Source of the DNA: Arthrobacter sp. MA-N2
GTDB lineage: Bacteria; Actinomycetota; Actinomycetes; Actinomycetales; Micrococcaceae
Length of the DNA: 64,000 nt
NCBI RefSeq assembly: GCF_000517125.1
Contig: NZ_KI912156.1
Location: forward strand, 517,656 to 581,655
Direction: 5' to 3'
The position numbers and the translations under genes were made by a program. This document shows, piece by piece, positions 1 through 9,130 of the stretch. The notes beneath the pieces are model-generated. The model had not been told where the DNA came from and searched no databases. It saw nothing but the letters and a program-made list of their open reading frames with translations. Numbering within the stretch: position 1 is the stretch's first letter; every line of letters begins with the position of its first letter.

Positions 1-393
1 ACACGGGATGACCATGCTGAGCGGATTGCGGCCAACCGCTGAACCGACGGCCTGGGACAGCTTGCGATCACCCAGTTCGGTGGCCAATTCCCCGTAGCTG
101 ACGGTTTCCCCGTAGGGAATTTGTTCGAGCCTTGCCCAGACCCGCTGCTGGAACGGATTCCCGGAGGCCTTGAAAGGGAACTCGAACACTGTTCGCTCGC
201 CAGCCAGGTATTCGCCGATTTCAGTGGCGGCTCGATGGAACAAGGGGTCCTTCGCAGGTGCGGGAGCACCGAAGAATTCCGAAGGCGGCATATGCCAATG
301 TCCCTCGAAAAAGATGCCCGTGAGGACCCCGTCCTGGGCAGTCAGCGTCAATTGGCCCAGCGGAGAATCAATGGTGGTGTGCCTGGTGGTCAT
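1..393 (-). CDS. ogt: Methylated-DNA--protein-cysteine methyltransferase, 3' part cut by window edge
   Basis: Repairs O6-alkylguanine by moving the alkyl group to its own cysteine, a suicide reaction on DNA. The reading frame from the ATG complement at 391-393 runs 131 codons to the left edge. It ends in ...NPLSMVIPC, so the last visible codon is the catalytic Cys of the family PCHR motif; His-Arg and the C-terminus lie outside the window. The family core (GNPFQQRVWARLEQIPYG, then SYGELA) is present, with an N-terminal part typical of Ogt. It is the gene left of crgA on the same strand. The family assignment is firm; whether it is called ogt or adaB cannot be settled from the fragment. Confidence 0.9.
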   Translation of the reverse strand, partial: MTTRHTTIDSPLGQLTLTAQDGVLTGIFFEGHWHMPPSEFFGAPAPAKDPLFHRAATEIGEYLAGERTVFEFPFKASGNPFQQRVWARLEQIPYGETVSYGELATELGDRKLSQAVGSAVGRNPLSMVIPC

Positions 394-435
394 GCCTAGT
401 AGACGGTGCAGGCGGCGGAAATGTGAGGTGACCGC

Positions 436-687
436 TCAGGAGCGCCAACGCGTGGTCATGAGGAAGCCCACGATCGCAATGCCGAAGCCTGCAACGATGT
501 TCCAGGACGCCCATGCTTGCACGGGAAGCTGGCCGCTGGTGATGTAGAAAGTGATGATCCAGAGCAAGCCGATGATCATCAGTCCGAACATGACGGGCTT
601 GTACCAGACGGGGTTCGGCTTGTATTGCTGTGCGGTGGCCGCCTCGGTGGGGCGGGTGGACCTCTTGCGGGACTTGGACTCGGGCAC
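436..687 (-). CDS. crgA: Cell division protein CrgA
   Basis: Small membrane protein of the actinobacterial divisome that helps recruit septal peptidoglycan enzymes to the FtsZ ring. The 83-residue product has a basic Ser/Arg-rich cytoplasmic N-terminus followed by two hydrophobic helices (about residues 34-52 and 61-78), the CrgA/WhiP layout. I chose the GTG complement at 685-687 because AAGGAGG sits five bases upstream on the minus strand; the open frame continues upstream to 762 without a comparable ribosome binding site. It is divergent from the sortase gene, and the PASTA kinase/PBP operon begins 2 kb away, the usual neighbourhood for crgA. Confidence 0.9.
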   Translation of the reverse strand: MPESKSRKRSTRPTEAATAQQYKPNPVWYKPVMFGLMIIGLLWIITFYITSGQLPVQAWASWNIVAGFGIAIVGFLMTTRWRS

Positions 688-862
688 GGATCCTCCTTGG
701 CCGGCTGAATGAAAGGCCACGCCGGCTTGATATCCTGCAGGAAGGAAGATTCCAGCGGTCAACGCGCACGCGGCAATTCCGGGTTCGTACTAGCAATCAA
801 GTCTAGCCGGATTTCGGACACTGTTCGTCGCCGAGCCTCCGCGCCTGTCAAGAGGAGACCCA

Positions 863-1717
863 TTGCCGCAGGAGCAGACGGAACAAGCCGCTGCCATGTC
901 CGACGACGGCGCGGAAATCGGTGTGGAGGCTCCCCGCACCGGGAGACACGAGTCCCGCTCCGCTCGACGCAAGGGACGCCCAAGCACGGGTGACAGGGTG
1001 CGCAAGGTCGTCCAAGTCATCGGCGAGCTCCTCCTTACTGCAGGCGTCGTCCTCTTGCTCTTTGTAGCGTGGGAGCTGTGGTGGACCAATATCGAAGCCG
1101 ATGCGAAACAAAGCCAAGCCGTCCACGGCTTTGCCAAGGATTTCGCGGGACCCCTCACGCCCGCCGTCCCCACTGCCGGAGCACCGGACTACGGGAAGCC
1201 AGTGGTTGCCCAGGCTCCTGGGCATGGCAGCATGATCGGCATCATGTACATTCCCCGGTTCGGACCGGATTACTCGCGGCCCATCATCGAGGGAACCAGC
1301 TCCGACGTCCTGGACACGCTGGGTCTCGGCCACTACGGCTCCACGAGTATGCCTGGGGCCCCGGGCAACTTCGCCGTCGCGGGACACCGCCAGACCCATG
1401 GCGCGGTGTTGGATAACATCCACCTCTTGGTTCCAGGCGACAAAATCTACGTGCAGACCAACGACGGCTACTACACATACGTTTTCCGCAACAACCAGAT
1501 CGTGCTGCCTTCACGGACGGACGTCCTTCTTCCGGTCCCCACCCAGCCCGGAGCGACACCCACCGAAAGCTACTTGACCATGACCAGCTGCAATCCGCGA
1601 TTCGGTGCGCAAGAACGTATCATCGCCTACTCCTTGCTGGAAAGCTGGCAGCCGGCATCCGCCGGTCCGCCGCAGGAGATCGCCAAACAAGTCGCCGATA
1701 CGCGCGGAAAGGGATAA
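863..1717 (+). CDS. Class E sortase
   Basis: Membrane-anchored cysteine transpeptidase that joins sorted surface proteins to the cell wall. The 284-residue product has a charged cytoplasmic N-terminus, one membrane helix at about residues 52-72 and an extracellular sortase fold. The catalytic residues are visible: His175 in VAGHRQTHG, Cys243 in TMTSCNPRF and Arg252 in AQERIIAY. The spacing fits class E, the high-GC actinobacterial housekeeping type. The start is TTG at 863-865, supported by AGAGGAGA five bases upstream. A 56-residue membrane ORF follows after 3 nt and leads into pabA by overlap, so the three are likely cotranscribed. No sorting-signal substrate was seen nearby. Confidence 0.9.
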   Translation: MPQEQTEQAAAMSDDGAEIGVEAPRTGRHESRSARRKGRPSTGDRVRKVVQVIGELLLTAGVVLLLFVAWELWWTNIEADAKQSQAVHGFAKDFAGPLTPAVPTAGAPDYGKPVVAQAPGHGSMIGIMYIPRFGPDYSRPIIEGTSSDVLDTLGLGHYGSTSMPGAPGNFAVAGHRQTHGAVLDNIHLLVPGDKIYVQTNDGYYTYVFRNNQIVLPSRTDVLLPVPTQPGATPTESYLTMTSCNPRFGAQERIIAYSLLESWQPASAGPPQEIAKQVADTRGKG

Positions 1718-1720
1718 CCC

Positions 1721-1891
1721 ATGTACGGATGGATCTTCCGTCACCTCCCGGGACCCCTGTGGGTGCGTATCCTGACATCAGCAGCCCTCGTGGCATGCGC
1801 GCTTGTCCTGATGGTCGAGTTCCTTTTCCCCTGGTTTTCACAGTTCACCACCCTCAGCGACTCAACGATTGGTTCAGCACAGCAGCCATGA
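1721..1891 (+). CDS. Small single-pass membrane protein between sortase and pabA
   Basis: A 56-codon ORF starting ATG at 1721, three bases after the sortase stop. Its TGA at 1889-1891 overlaps the ATG of pabA (ATGA). The product starts MYGWIFRHLPGP, has one hydrophobic segment (about residues 14-40) and ends in a Ser/Gln-rich tail. Function is unknown. Spacing and stop/start coupling argue that it is translated. I recall similarly placed small ORFs in related genomes, but homology is untested. A mere translational bridge into pabA is the alternative. Confidence 0.65.
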   Translation: MYGWIFRHLPGPLWVRILTSAALVACALVLMVEFLFPWFSQFTTLSDSTIGSAQQP

Positions 1892-2529
1892 GCACCAAAA
1901 AAATCCTCGTCGTGGACAACTACGACAGCTTCGTTTACACCCTCGTCGGCTACTTGCAGGAACTCGGTGCGGAAACCACAGTGGTCCGGAACGACGACGT
2001 CACCCTCGCCGAGGCGATCGAGCTGGCGGACGCCCGAGACGGGGTATTGATTTCCCCCGGTCCCGGCACCCCTGCCGAAGCGGGCGTGTGCATCGAGTTG
2101 ATCAAGTGGTGCGGAGACCACAACAAGCCGATGTTCGGCGTCTGCCTTGGCCATCAGGCGTTGGCGGAGGCCTATGGTGGCACGGTCACTCATGCGCCCG
2201 AGCTGATGCACGGCAAGACCTCACCCGTGCAACATGACGGCAAGAGCGTTTTCGCCGGTCTGCCGTCGCCGGTGACGGCTACGCGCTACCATTCTTTGGC
2301 AGCTGTCCGCGAGAGTATCCCCGACGTCCTGGAAATCACCGCTGAAACCGCCAGCGGGGTAGTCATGGGCCTGCAGCATCGCACGGCGCCGCTGTGCGGA
2401 GTGCAGTTCCACCCTGAATCAGTGCTGACCGAAGGTGGATACCTCATGCTCGGCAACTGGCTTGAATCACTGGGGATGTCCGGAGCGGCCGCCCGTGCAG
2501 CCACCCTGAGTCCCCTGATCCAGCGCTAG
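1888..2529 (+). CDS. pabA: Aminodeoxychorismate/anthranilate synthase glutamine amidotransferase subunit
   Basis: Class I glutamine amidotransferase that supplies ammonia to PabB (4-amino-4-deoxychorismate for folate) or TrpE (anthranilate). The 213-residue product has the whole triad: the nucleophile in GVCLGHQALAE (Cys about residue 84) and His-Glu in QFHPESVLTEGG. N-terminal VDNYDSFVYTL and SPGPGTPAEAG are signature motifs. The ATG at 1888 overlaps the upstream small ORF; a longer open frame from 1729 is only read-through. No pabB or trpE is adjacent, so substrate partner and name (pabA or trpG) are open. It converges on pknB with a 12-base gap and no obvious terminator. Confidence 0.92.
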   Translation: MSTKKILVVDNYDSFVYTLVGYLQELGAETTVVRNDDVTLAEAIELADARDGVLISPGPGTPAEAGVCIELIKWCGDHNKPMFGVCLGHQALAEAYGGTVTHAPELMHGKTSPVQHDGKSVFAGLPSPVTATRYHSLAAVRESIPDVLEITAETASGVVMGLQHRTAPLCGVQFHPESVLTEGGYLMLGNWLESLGMSGAAARAATLSPLIQR

Positions 2530-2541
2530 CTGCCACCAGTG

Positions 2542-4455
2542 CTAACCGCTTGAGTTTCCCCCGTGGCCGCCCCGGGTATCGCTTGGGCTCGGGCTGGTAG
2601 TCGGGCTGGGGCTAGGGCTCGGCGACGGAGCAGGAGCCTTCGCCACGATTACGCTGACGGTCTTGCCCTGCTCCACGAGGGACTTGAACGCATCGCCTTG
2701 GCTCGTCACCGTGCCCGGGGTCACTTGCGAATTTTCCTGCTCGGTCACCGCCATGACCAGGCCGTTCTCCTTGAGCAGGGCCTCGGCATCCGCAGCGCTC
2801 AAGCCGACCAGTTGAGGCATGGAAACCTTGCCTGTGGACACTACCAAGTCGACGGTGCTGCCTGCGCCCACAACAGCCCCGGAATCGGGTTTGGTGCTGA
2901 TCACGGAGCCTGCGGGAACCGTAGGACTATTGGCCAAGGTGCTCGATCCGCCCACGAGGCCGGCTTGACGGAGGAGGTCGCGCGCGGCGGCTTCCGTAAG
3001 GCCACTGAGGCCTGCAGGTACTTTCACGGAGACCGGTCCGTCTGAAACGTTCAGGATGATGCGCGAGTTCGGTGCCACTTCGGACCCCACTGCAGGGTCA
3101 GTGCTGATCACGGTGCCCTTGGCGACGGTATCGTGCGGAACCCGGCGTGACTCAGGGCTGAGATTGGCGCCGTACAGCGCCTGAAGTGCCATGGCTTCGC
3201 TCATGCCAGCCACCTGCGGCACCGACACCAACGCCGGTGGGGCCGGCTTTTGGTTCACTGTGTTGTACAGCCACAATCCGCCACCAGCCAGGACCAGCAA
3301 CGTAAAGATGATCACTACGGCCGTCCAAGCACGACGGCGGGACTTCTGGCGGGCGGTCCGCTCGTGTTCAAGGGCGAACCCAAGCGGCATGGCGCCGTCG
3401 TGGTCTGAGTCCGATTCGCTGGCCGCGAAGGCGAGCATGGTGTCCTGGTCGCCGGCGTCCCGGCCACCGTCCGGCCCTCCCGTCTGGGCGGCGTCCAGGA
3501 ATTCTGCTCCCGTCAGGCCGCGCGCCAAAGAACCTTCGGGAAGCAATTGCGTCGACGGTACAAGCTCCTGGGGGTCCGTGGGTGTTCCGGCGGGAACTGC
3601 CACGCCGTTCTTTGCCGCGCGTAAGGCACGGCGGAAGGCTGCCGCATCCTGGAAACGGTCGGCCCGGTCCTTCTGCAGGCCCTTGGCAAGAACGCTGTCC
3701 AGTGCCTCTGAAACAGCCGGATTGAACGAGCTGGCCGGTTCCGGGATCTCGCGGACGTGCTGGTAAGCCACCGAGACAGGGCTGTCGCCCGTGAACGGAG
3801 GCCGGCCGGTGAGCATTTCGAACAGCAGGCACGCTGCAGAGTACAGATCGCTACGGGCATCCACGGTCTCGCCACGAGCCTGCTCCGGTGAGAGATACTG
3901 GGCGGTACCAACGACAGCCTGGGTCTGGGTCATGGTTGCCGCAGAGTCCGCCATGGCTCGGGCAATGCCGAAATCCATGACCTTCACAGCGTTTGAATCA
4001 CCAGACACCATGACGTTGGCCGGTTTGATGTCACGGTGGACGATCCCGGCCTTATGGCTGTATTCCAGCGCAGAAAGCACGCCGAGGATGAACTCGATGG
4101 CTTGATCGATGTCCAGTTCCTTGGCCCGGATCAGGTCGCGGAGAGTCCGGCCGGACACGTATTCCATGACGATGTAAGGGACCCGGACGTCCTCGCCCGG
4201 ACCACCGGACACTGTGTACTCCCCAGTGTCATAGATGGCCACGATCGAGGAGTGGTTCAGGGCCGCCACTGCCTGCGCTTCGCGCTTAAAGCGAGCATGG
4301 AACTGTGGATCGCGGGCAAGATCGGCACGGAGCAGCTTTACCGCCACGGTTCGGCCGAGCAGCGTGTCGGTGCCCTTGTAGACATCCGCCATGCCGCCAC
4401 GGCCGAGTAGTTCACCGAGTTCGTACCGCCCGTTGAGGACGCGCTGGGTTGTCAT
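2542..4455 (-). CDS. pknB: PASTA-domain serine/threonine protein kinase PknB
   Basis: Transmembrane kinase coupling muropeptide sensing to control of cell growth and division. Counting from the ATG at 4455, the kinase domain (about 10-270) has glycine loop GRGGMADVYKG, Lys40, HRD 140-142, DFG 161-163 and a Thr-rich activation loop ending GTAQYLSPEQ. One membrane helix follows a basic patch, then three extracellular PASTA repeats and a Pro/Ser-rich tail. Last gene of the seven-gene operon, after pknA. Another in-frame ATG at 4503 lies six bases after the pknA stop with AGGA upstream; it would add 16 residues and cannot be excluded. Three repeats is one fewer than the four of Mycobacterium tuberculosis PknB. 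Confidence 0.93.
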   Translation of the reverse strand: MTTQRVLNGRYELGELLGRGGMADVYKGTDTLLGRTVAVKLLRADLARDPQFHARFKREAQAVAALNHSSIVAIYDTGEYTVSGGPGEDVRVPYIVMEYVSGRTLRDLIRAKELDIDQAIEFILGVLSALEYSHKAGIVHRDIKPANVMVSGDSNAVKVMDFGIARAMADSAATMTQTQAVVGTAQYLSPEQARGETVDARSDLYSAACLLFEMLTGRPPFTGDSPVSVAYQHVREIPEPASSFNPAVSEALDSVLAKGLQKDRADRFQDAAAFRRALRAAKNGVAVPAGTPTDPQELVPSTQLLPEGSLARGLTGAEFLDAAQTGGPDGGRDAGDQDTMLAFAASESDSDHDGAMPLGFALEHERTARQKSRRRAWTAVVIIFTLLVLAGGGLWLYNTVNQKPAPPALVSVPQVAGMSEAMALQALYGANLSPESRRVPHDTVAKGTVISTDPAVGSEVAPNSRIILNVSDGPVSVKVPAGLSGLTEAAARDLLRQAGLVGGSSTLANSPTVPAGSVISTKPDSGAVVGAGSTVDLVVSTGKVSMPQLVGLSAADAEALLKENGLVMAVTEQENSQVTPGTVTSQGDAFKSLVEQGKTVSVIVAKAPAPSPSPSPSPTTSPSPSDTRGGHGGNSSG

Positions 4456-4509
4456 TGGAGTGCTGTCCTCTCTGTGGGCAGGTGTGGAGCGTCCGGTCGG
4501 CATAGTGTC

Positions 4510-6312
4510 CTATTTGCTGCTCGTGGCAGAGGGAGTAGGCGTCGCCGTGGACAAGTGGTAGGTCACTACGGATCCAGCAGCCACTTTTTGTCCGGCGGCA
4601 GGATCGGAGCTGACGAATGTTCCCGGCGCCTGGCCGGTTGTTCCATCAACGGGGGCTCCCGTCACCCAGCGCAGGCCTGCGCCTTCGATGGCAGCCTGCA
4701 CTTGTGATTCGGTCGCTCCCTTGCCGATGGTCGGCACCGAAACCAATTGCGGCCCCTTGGAGTAGCTCACGTCAATCGTCGCTCCCTTGGGCACGGGGCC
4801 GGAAGGGTTGATGTCAATGACAGTGCCAGGCGTTGATGGATCGAAGACCTGGATACCGTTGACGACGAGGCCGAGCGCGTTGAGGTCCGAGCGCACCCTG
4901 TCATACGGCTGGCCCTTGTACGCCTCCGGGATCAGGTTGATGGCCTCCGGGGTGGTCGCGGTGGGTGTCGGGCTGGCCGAAGTCTGCGTGGGGGTCGGAC
5001 TCGCGGAGGTAGGGGGCGCGCTGGAGGTCACAGACGGAGGGTTCGTGCTGGCCGGTGCCGGGCTACTTGGGTTGAAGAATCCGGACTGGGTCAGGAACGC
5101 TCCGAGCAAGGCAAGGAGCACGAGCACAATCAGGGCGATGAGCGGCCAGGTCCACGGGCTGCGCCTCTTCCGTTGCGGCTCGGTCTGGTACTCCTCTTCC
5201 TCATGGAGGTACTGGTCGTGCTCGTCGGCCTCATCCAAGCTACGCTCGGCGGCCAGGGCATTGGCGCGGGAGAGCGCATTTCCACCTTCGCCCGCAGCCC
5301 CTGCGGCTGCGGCTCCTGCCGCCGCGGCGCCGATCACGGGAAGTGCCGACGTCGACGTCGAACGCGTTTCCTGGCCGTACGGCGAGGTGACGATGCCTGT
5401 AGGCGCCGTAGCGATGCTGGTAGGTGCAGTGATGGGACCCGTGGCGGATTCGAACAACAACATCCCTGGTACGGCTGCATGGGCCGCGGCGATGTCGCCC
5501 CGACGGATAGCTTCCGCCGCCTCGGCCAGTTTGATGGCGTCTGCAGGACGGTTCTTCGGGTCCTTGGCGAGCATGGACATCAGCAGCGCGCGAACGGGAG
5601 TGGGCAGGCTTTCAGGCAGCGGCGGCGGGGCGTCGTTGACCTGGGCCAGCGCAATGGCGATCTGCGATTCACCGGAGAACGGACGGTGCCCGGTGAGGCA
5701 CTCGTACCCAATAACGCCGAGTGAATATATGTCGGAGGAACCCGTGGCCGTCTGTCCCGTAGCCTGTTCCGGCGCCAGATACTGGGCGGTACCCATGACC
5801 TGTCCGGTCTGTGTGAGCGGGACTTGGTCCGCGAGGCGCGCAATGCCGAAATCAGTGATCTTGACACGGAAGTCCGGCGTGATCAGCAGGTTGCCCGGTT
5901 TGATATCGCGGTGCACCAGGCCCTGGGCGTGCGCGGGCGCAAGCGCCCGGGCAGTCTGGGAAATGATGGACAGTGTGCGGTCCGGCGAAAGGACCTGCTC
6001 ACGCTCCAGGATGCTGCTCAACGGCTGACCCGGCACCAGCTCCATGACCAGGTAGGCGGAGCCGTCTTCTTCTCCATAGTCGAAGACGTTGGCAATCCCG
6101 ACGTGGTTAAGCAACGCGGTGTGGCGGGCCTCGGCTCGGAAGCGCTGGAGGAACCCGGGGTCGCCGGTGTATTCCTCCTTGAGCACCTTGATGGCAACGA
6201 TCCGGCCAAGGATCTGGTCCTTGGCCCTCCAGACCTCTCCCATGCCGCCAATCGCAATGCGACTGGTCAGCTGGAACCTGCCGCCGAGGGTGATTCCTGA
6301 CGAAGGTCTCAC
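4510..6312 (-). CDS. pknA: PASTA-domain serine/threonine protein kinase (PknA position)
   Basis: Second Hanks-type kinase of the division operon. The 600-residue product has a kinase domain at about 12-275 (Lys42 in VAIKVLKEE, HRD 134-136, DFG 154-156, GTAQYLAPEQ) and a long Ala/Glu-rich linker. One membrane helix (WPLIALIVLVLLALLG) is followed by a Pro/Ser/Thr-rich stretch and two PASTA repeats. The start is GTG at 6310-6312, overlapping the pbpA stop by four bases. Mycobacterial PknA lacks PASTA repeats, so the name rests on gene order between pbpA and pknB. Targets likely include FHA proteins and division factors, dephosphorylated by PstP of the same operon. Confidence 0.9.
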   Translation of the reverse strand: MRPSSGITLGGRFQLTSRIAIGGMGEVWRAKDQILGRIVAIKVLKEEYTGDPGFLQRFRAEARHTALLNHVGIANVFDYGEEDGSAYLVMELVPGQPLSSILEREQVLSPDRTLSIISQTARALAPAHAQGLVHRDIKPGNLLITPDFRVKITDFGIARLADQVPLTQTGQVMGTAQYLAPEQATGQTATGSSDIYSLGVIGYECLTGHRPFSGESQIAIALAQVNDAPPPLPESLPTPVRALLMSMLAKDPKNRPADAIKLAEAAEAIRRGDIAAAHAAVPGMLLFESATGPITAPTSIATAPTGIVTSPYGQETRSTSTSALPVIGAAAAGAAAAGAAGEGGNALSRANALAAERSLDEADEHDQYLHEEEEYQTEPQRKRRSPWTWPLIALIVLVLLALLGAFLTQSGFFNPSSPAPASTNPPSVTSSAPPTSASPTPTQTSASPTPTATTPEAINLIPEAYKGQPYDRVRSDLNALGLVVNGIQVFDPSTPGTVIDINPSGPVPKGATIDVSYSKGPQLVSVPTIGKGATESQVQAAIEGAGLRWVTGAPVDGTTGQAPGTFVSSDPAAGQKVAAGSVVTYHLSTATPTPSATSSK

Positions 6313-7766
6313 TTATTCAACACCGCCTCAAAAATCTTCTTCGCGTTCGGACTGGTTAGCTTTGCTCCGGTTAGCACGTCAACGTTCTCCATGACAATGG
6401 TGACGGCCACCTGCGGGTCGTTCGCCGGGGCGAACCCGGTAAACCATGAGTTATTCAGGCCTGTATCGCCAAGTTGCGCCGTGCCGGTCTTTCCGGCCAC
6501 TTGGATTCCCGGTACCGCGGCGCCGCTTGCGATGCCTTTGGATACGACGTCGGTCATCCACTCGGTGATTTGGCTGGCGATCTCGGGAGTCGTGGAGGTG
6601 CGCAACGTCTCGGCTTTGGGTTCGCTGATGACCCGAAGGTCTGGTGCCCGCACGGTCTTGATGAGGTTCGGTTTCATCTGGACGCCGTGATTGGCAATTG
6701 CCGCGGTCATCATCGCGATTTGCAGCGGAGTGGCCTTGACGTCTCGCTGCCCGACGGCGGACTGGGCAAGCTCTGCCTGGTCCAGGTCCGTCGGGAAGAC
6801 GCTGATCGCGGACTGAAGCTTGAGCTGGTCGCCGAAATCCTGCCCGAAGCCAAACTTGGCGGCTTGGTCCGCGATGGCTTTTTGCCCCAGGTCCAGGGCG
6901 ATGCTGGCGAACGGCGTGTTGCACGACTGCTCCAGCGCGAACGGGAAATCTGCCGTGCTACGGGTTGAGCAGTTTCCGCCGGCATAGTTGGGCAACGAAG
7001 CATTGGAACCGGGCAAGGGGAGGCTGTCCGGGTTCGGTAGGACACTGTCCTTATTGTACTTTCCGGAGCTCAACGCAGCAGCGGTATCGACGAGCTTGAA
7101 CACGGAACCGGGCGCCAGCAGCTCACCGGTCGGTCCGCTCACGGATTGGTTCAGGTTGATGCCCGGAACCTGGTTGAGCTGGTTGTAGCTTGCCTGTTCC
7201 TTGGCGGGATCGTGCGTGGCGATCAGATTGGGATCGTAGGACGGTTTGGAGACCATGGCGATGATGGCGCCCGTTTTCGGGTTGGTAACGACGATCGAAC
7301 CACGCTGGCCGTCAGGAATGAGATCGTAGGCGAGCTTCTGGATCACTGGATCGAGGGTCAGTTCCACCGACGCTCCCTTCGGCTGGCTGCCGAGGAAAAT
7401 CTGGCTCACCCGGTCCAGGAAGAGTTGGTCGGAGCTGCCTGCCAGCTCATCCCGGAGCTGCTGCTCAAGTCCGGTGGATCCATAAGTTCTGGAGAAGTAA
7501 CCCGTAATCCCTGCGTAGAGCTCGGGCTGGGCGTAGCTGCGTTGGTACTTGCAGGTTTCATCCCCGGCCACGGATTCGGCGATGGGCTTGCCGCCTACGA
7601 TGATGGCACCGCGGTCATTGCAGTAGTTCGCCAGGACGGCGCGCTGGTTCCAGGGATTGTCGTTCAGGTCGCTGGCGCCGATGACCTGAACGTAGCTGAT
7701 CGCACCGAAGAGGAGGGCGAACATGGCAACGGCTGCCATCCACGAGTTGCGTATGGAATGGTTCAT
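6309..7766 (-). CDS. pbpA: Penicillin-binding transpeptidase PbpA
   Basis: Class B penicillin-binding protein that cross-links peptidoglycan outside the membrane, working with the adjacent RodA glycosyltransferase. The 485-residue product has an N-terminal membrane anchor (about 10-30), a dimerisation region and a transpeptidase domain. All three active-site motifs are visible: Ser221-x-x-Lys224 in GSVFKL, SCN at 281-283 and KTG at 426-428. The ATG at 7764-7766 overlaps the rodA stop (ATGA), so translation is probably coupled. Length and order match actinobacterial PbpA. Confidence 0.94.
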   Translation of the reverse strand: MNHSIRNSWMAAVAMFALLFGAISYVQVIGASDLNDNPWNQRAVLANYCNDRGAIIVGGKPIAESVAGDETCKYQRSYAQPELYAGITGYFSRTYGSTGLEQQLRDELAGSSDQLFLDRVSQIFLGSQPKGASVELTLDPVIQKLAYDLIPDGQRGSIVVTNPKTGAIIAMVSKPSYDPNLIATHDPAKEQASYNQLNQVPGINLNQSVSGPTGELLAPGSVFKLVDTAAALSSGKYNKDSVLPNPDSLPLPGSNASLPNYAGGNCSTRSTADFPFALEQSCNTPFASIALDLGQKAIADQAAKFGFGQDFGDQLKLQSAISVFPTDLDQAELAQSAVGQRDVKATPLQIAMMTAAIANHGVQMKPNLIKTVRAPDLRVISEPKAETLRTSTTPEIASQITEWMTDVVSKGIASGAAVPGIQVAGKTGTAQLGDTGLNNSWFTGFAPANDPQVAVTIVMENVDVLTGAKLTSPNAKKIFEAVLNK

Positions 7767-9130
7767 GCGGTAGTCACCGCCTCTCTGGGGGCGTGGGTAA
7801 TGGGCGTAGTGTCCACCGGGCCGCGCGCGGTGTGGGAAATCATGAGCAACAAACCCACGATGATCCAGTTGGCAAGCAAGGAGGAACCGCCTGCCGCAAG
7901 GAAGGGAGTGGTGAGACCCGTCAGAGGGATCAGCCGTGTGACGCCGCCGATCACCGCGAAGCATTGAATCGCGATGGCAAAGGACAGGCCGCAAGCGAGG
8001 AGCTTGCCGAACGCGTCCCGTGCGCCGAGAGCGGCGCGGAACCCGCGGGTGAAGAGCAGCATGTAGAGCATCACCACTGCGAACAGACCGATCAGTCCCA
8101 GTTCTTCGCCGATAAGAGCGACAATCATGTCACTATTGGCAAACGGCACGAGGTCCGGCCTGCCTTGCCCGAGGCCCGTACCGACGAGGCCGCCGTCGGC
8201 CATGCCGAAGAGGCCTTGGACGATTTGCCCGCTGCCGCCAGGGGACCGGCCGAAAACCTCCGGAGTGAAAGCGTTCAACCAGCTGTCCAAGCGGAACGCC
8301 ACGTGCGAGAAAAACTTCGCCGCCAGGAATCCGCCGCCCAGGATCAGTACAAGACCGATGACCACCCAGCTGATGCGGCTCGTTGCCACGTAGATCATGA
8401 CGATGAAGAGGCCGAAGAAAAGGAGCGAGGTGCCGAGGTCCCGCTGGAAGACCAGGATGCCGATACTCACGAGCCATGCCGTGATCATGGGGCCAAGGTC
8501 CTTGAATCGCGGAAATTGCATGGGGCCGATCTTGCGGCCGGCAAGCAGGATAAGGTCCCGATTGGAGGAAAGATAACCTGCGAAGAATATAGCCAGGGTG
8601 ATCTTGGCGATTTCTCCCGGTTGAAAAGTCATGGACCCTAGTCGGATCCAGACGCTGGCCCCGAGCACTTCGCCGGCAGATATCCCGGGCACCAGGGGCA
8701 GTACCAGAAGAATCGCACTGGCCGCGAGCGAGACAAAGGTGAAACGGCGAAGAAGCCGGTGGTCCTTCAGCAACCAGATCGCCACGATTGCCACACCCAT
8801 GGCCAGAATGGTCCAGCGCAGCTGGTTGTTGCCCGTGTCCTCTCCCGGCTGGTCCATACGATGGATGAGGGCCAGTCCCAGGCCGTTGAGCGCAACGACG
8901 ATCGGAAGCATGATCGGATCCGCATATTTTGCGCGGAACCTCAGGACCATGTGGAAAGCCAGTGCGGCCACGACCAGAAGGCTCGACTGGAACCAGAAAT
9001 CGCTGTCGAAAGCCGCGGGGCTGTTGAGCCCGACCATGGCGCTGGCGCCGATTCCCACAGCAAGGGCAACGACAAGGAGCGCGAGCTCGACGTTGCGGCG
9101 CGGGCTAGGTGCTGTTATTGCCTGAATCAT
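7763..9130 (-). CDS. rodA: FtsW/RodA/SpoVE-family peptidoglycan polymerase
   Basis: SEDS-family glycosyltransferase that polymerises lipid II into glycan strands and pairs with PbpA. The 455-residue product is almost wholly hydrophobic, with about twelve membrane segments. It carries SEDS features such as FQPGEIAKI, VFQRDLGTSLLFF (with the catalytic-type Asp) and a C-terminal PLTGLTTPFLAAGGSSLL. The ATG at 9128-9130 overlaps the pstP stop by four bases; the longer open frame to 9265 lies inside pstP. RodA rather than FtsW is chosen because its partner here is PbpA, in the conserved pstP-rodA-pbpA order. Confidence 0.93.
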   Translation of the reverse strand: MIQAITAPSPRRNVELALLVVALAVGIGASAMVGLNSPAAFDSDFWFQSSLLVVAALAFHMVLRFRAKYADPIMLPIVVALNGLGLALIHRMDQPGEDTGNNQLRWTILAMGVAIVAIWLLKDHRLLRRFTFVSLAASAILLVLPLVPGISAGEVLGASVWIRLGSMTFQPGEIAKITLAIFFAGYLSSNRDLILLAGRKIGPMQFPRFKDLGPMITAWLVSIGILVFQRDLGTSLLFFGLFIVMIYVATSRISWVVIGLVLILGGGFLAAKFFSHVAFRLDSWLNAFTPEVFGRSPGGSGQIVQGLFGMADGGLVGTGLGQGRPDLVPFANSDMIVALIGEELGLIGLFAVVMLYMLLFTRGFRAALGARDAFGKLLACGLSFAIAIQCFAVIGGVTRLIPLTGLTTPFLAAGGSSLLANWIIVGLLLMISHTARGPVDTTPITHAPREAVTTA

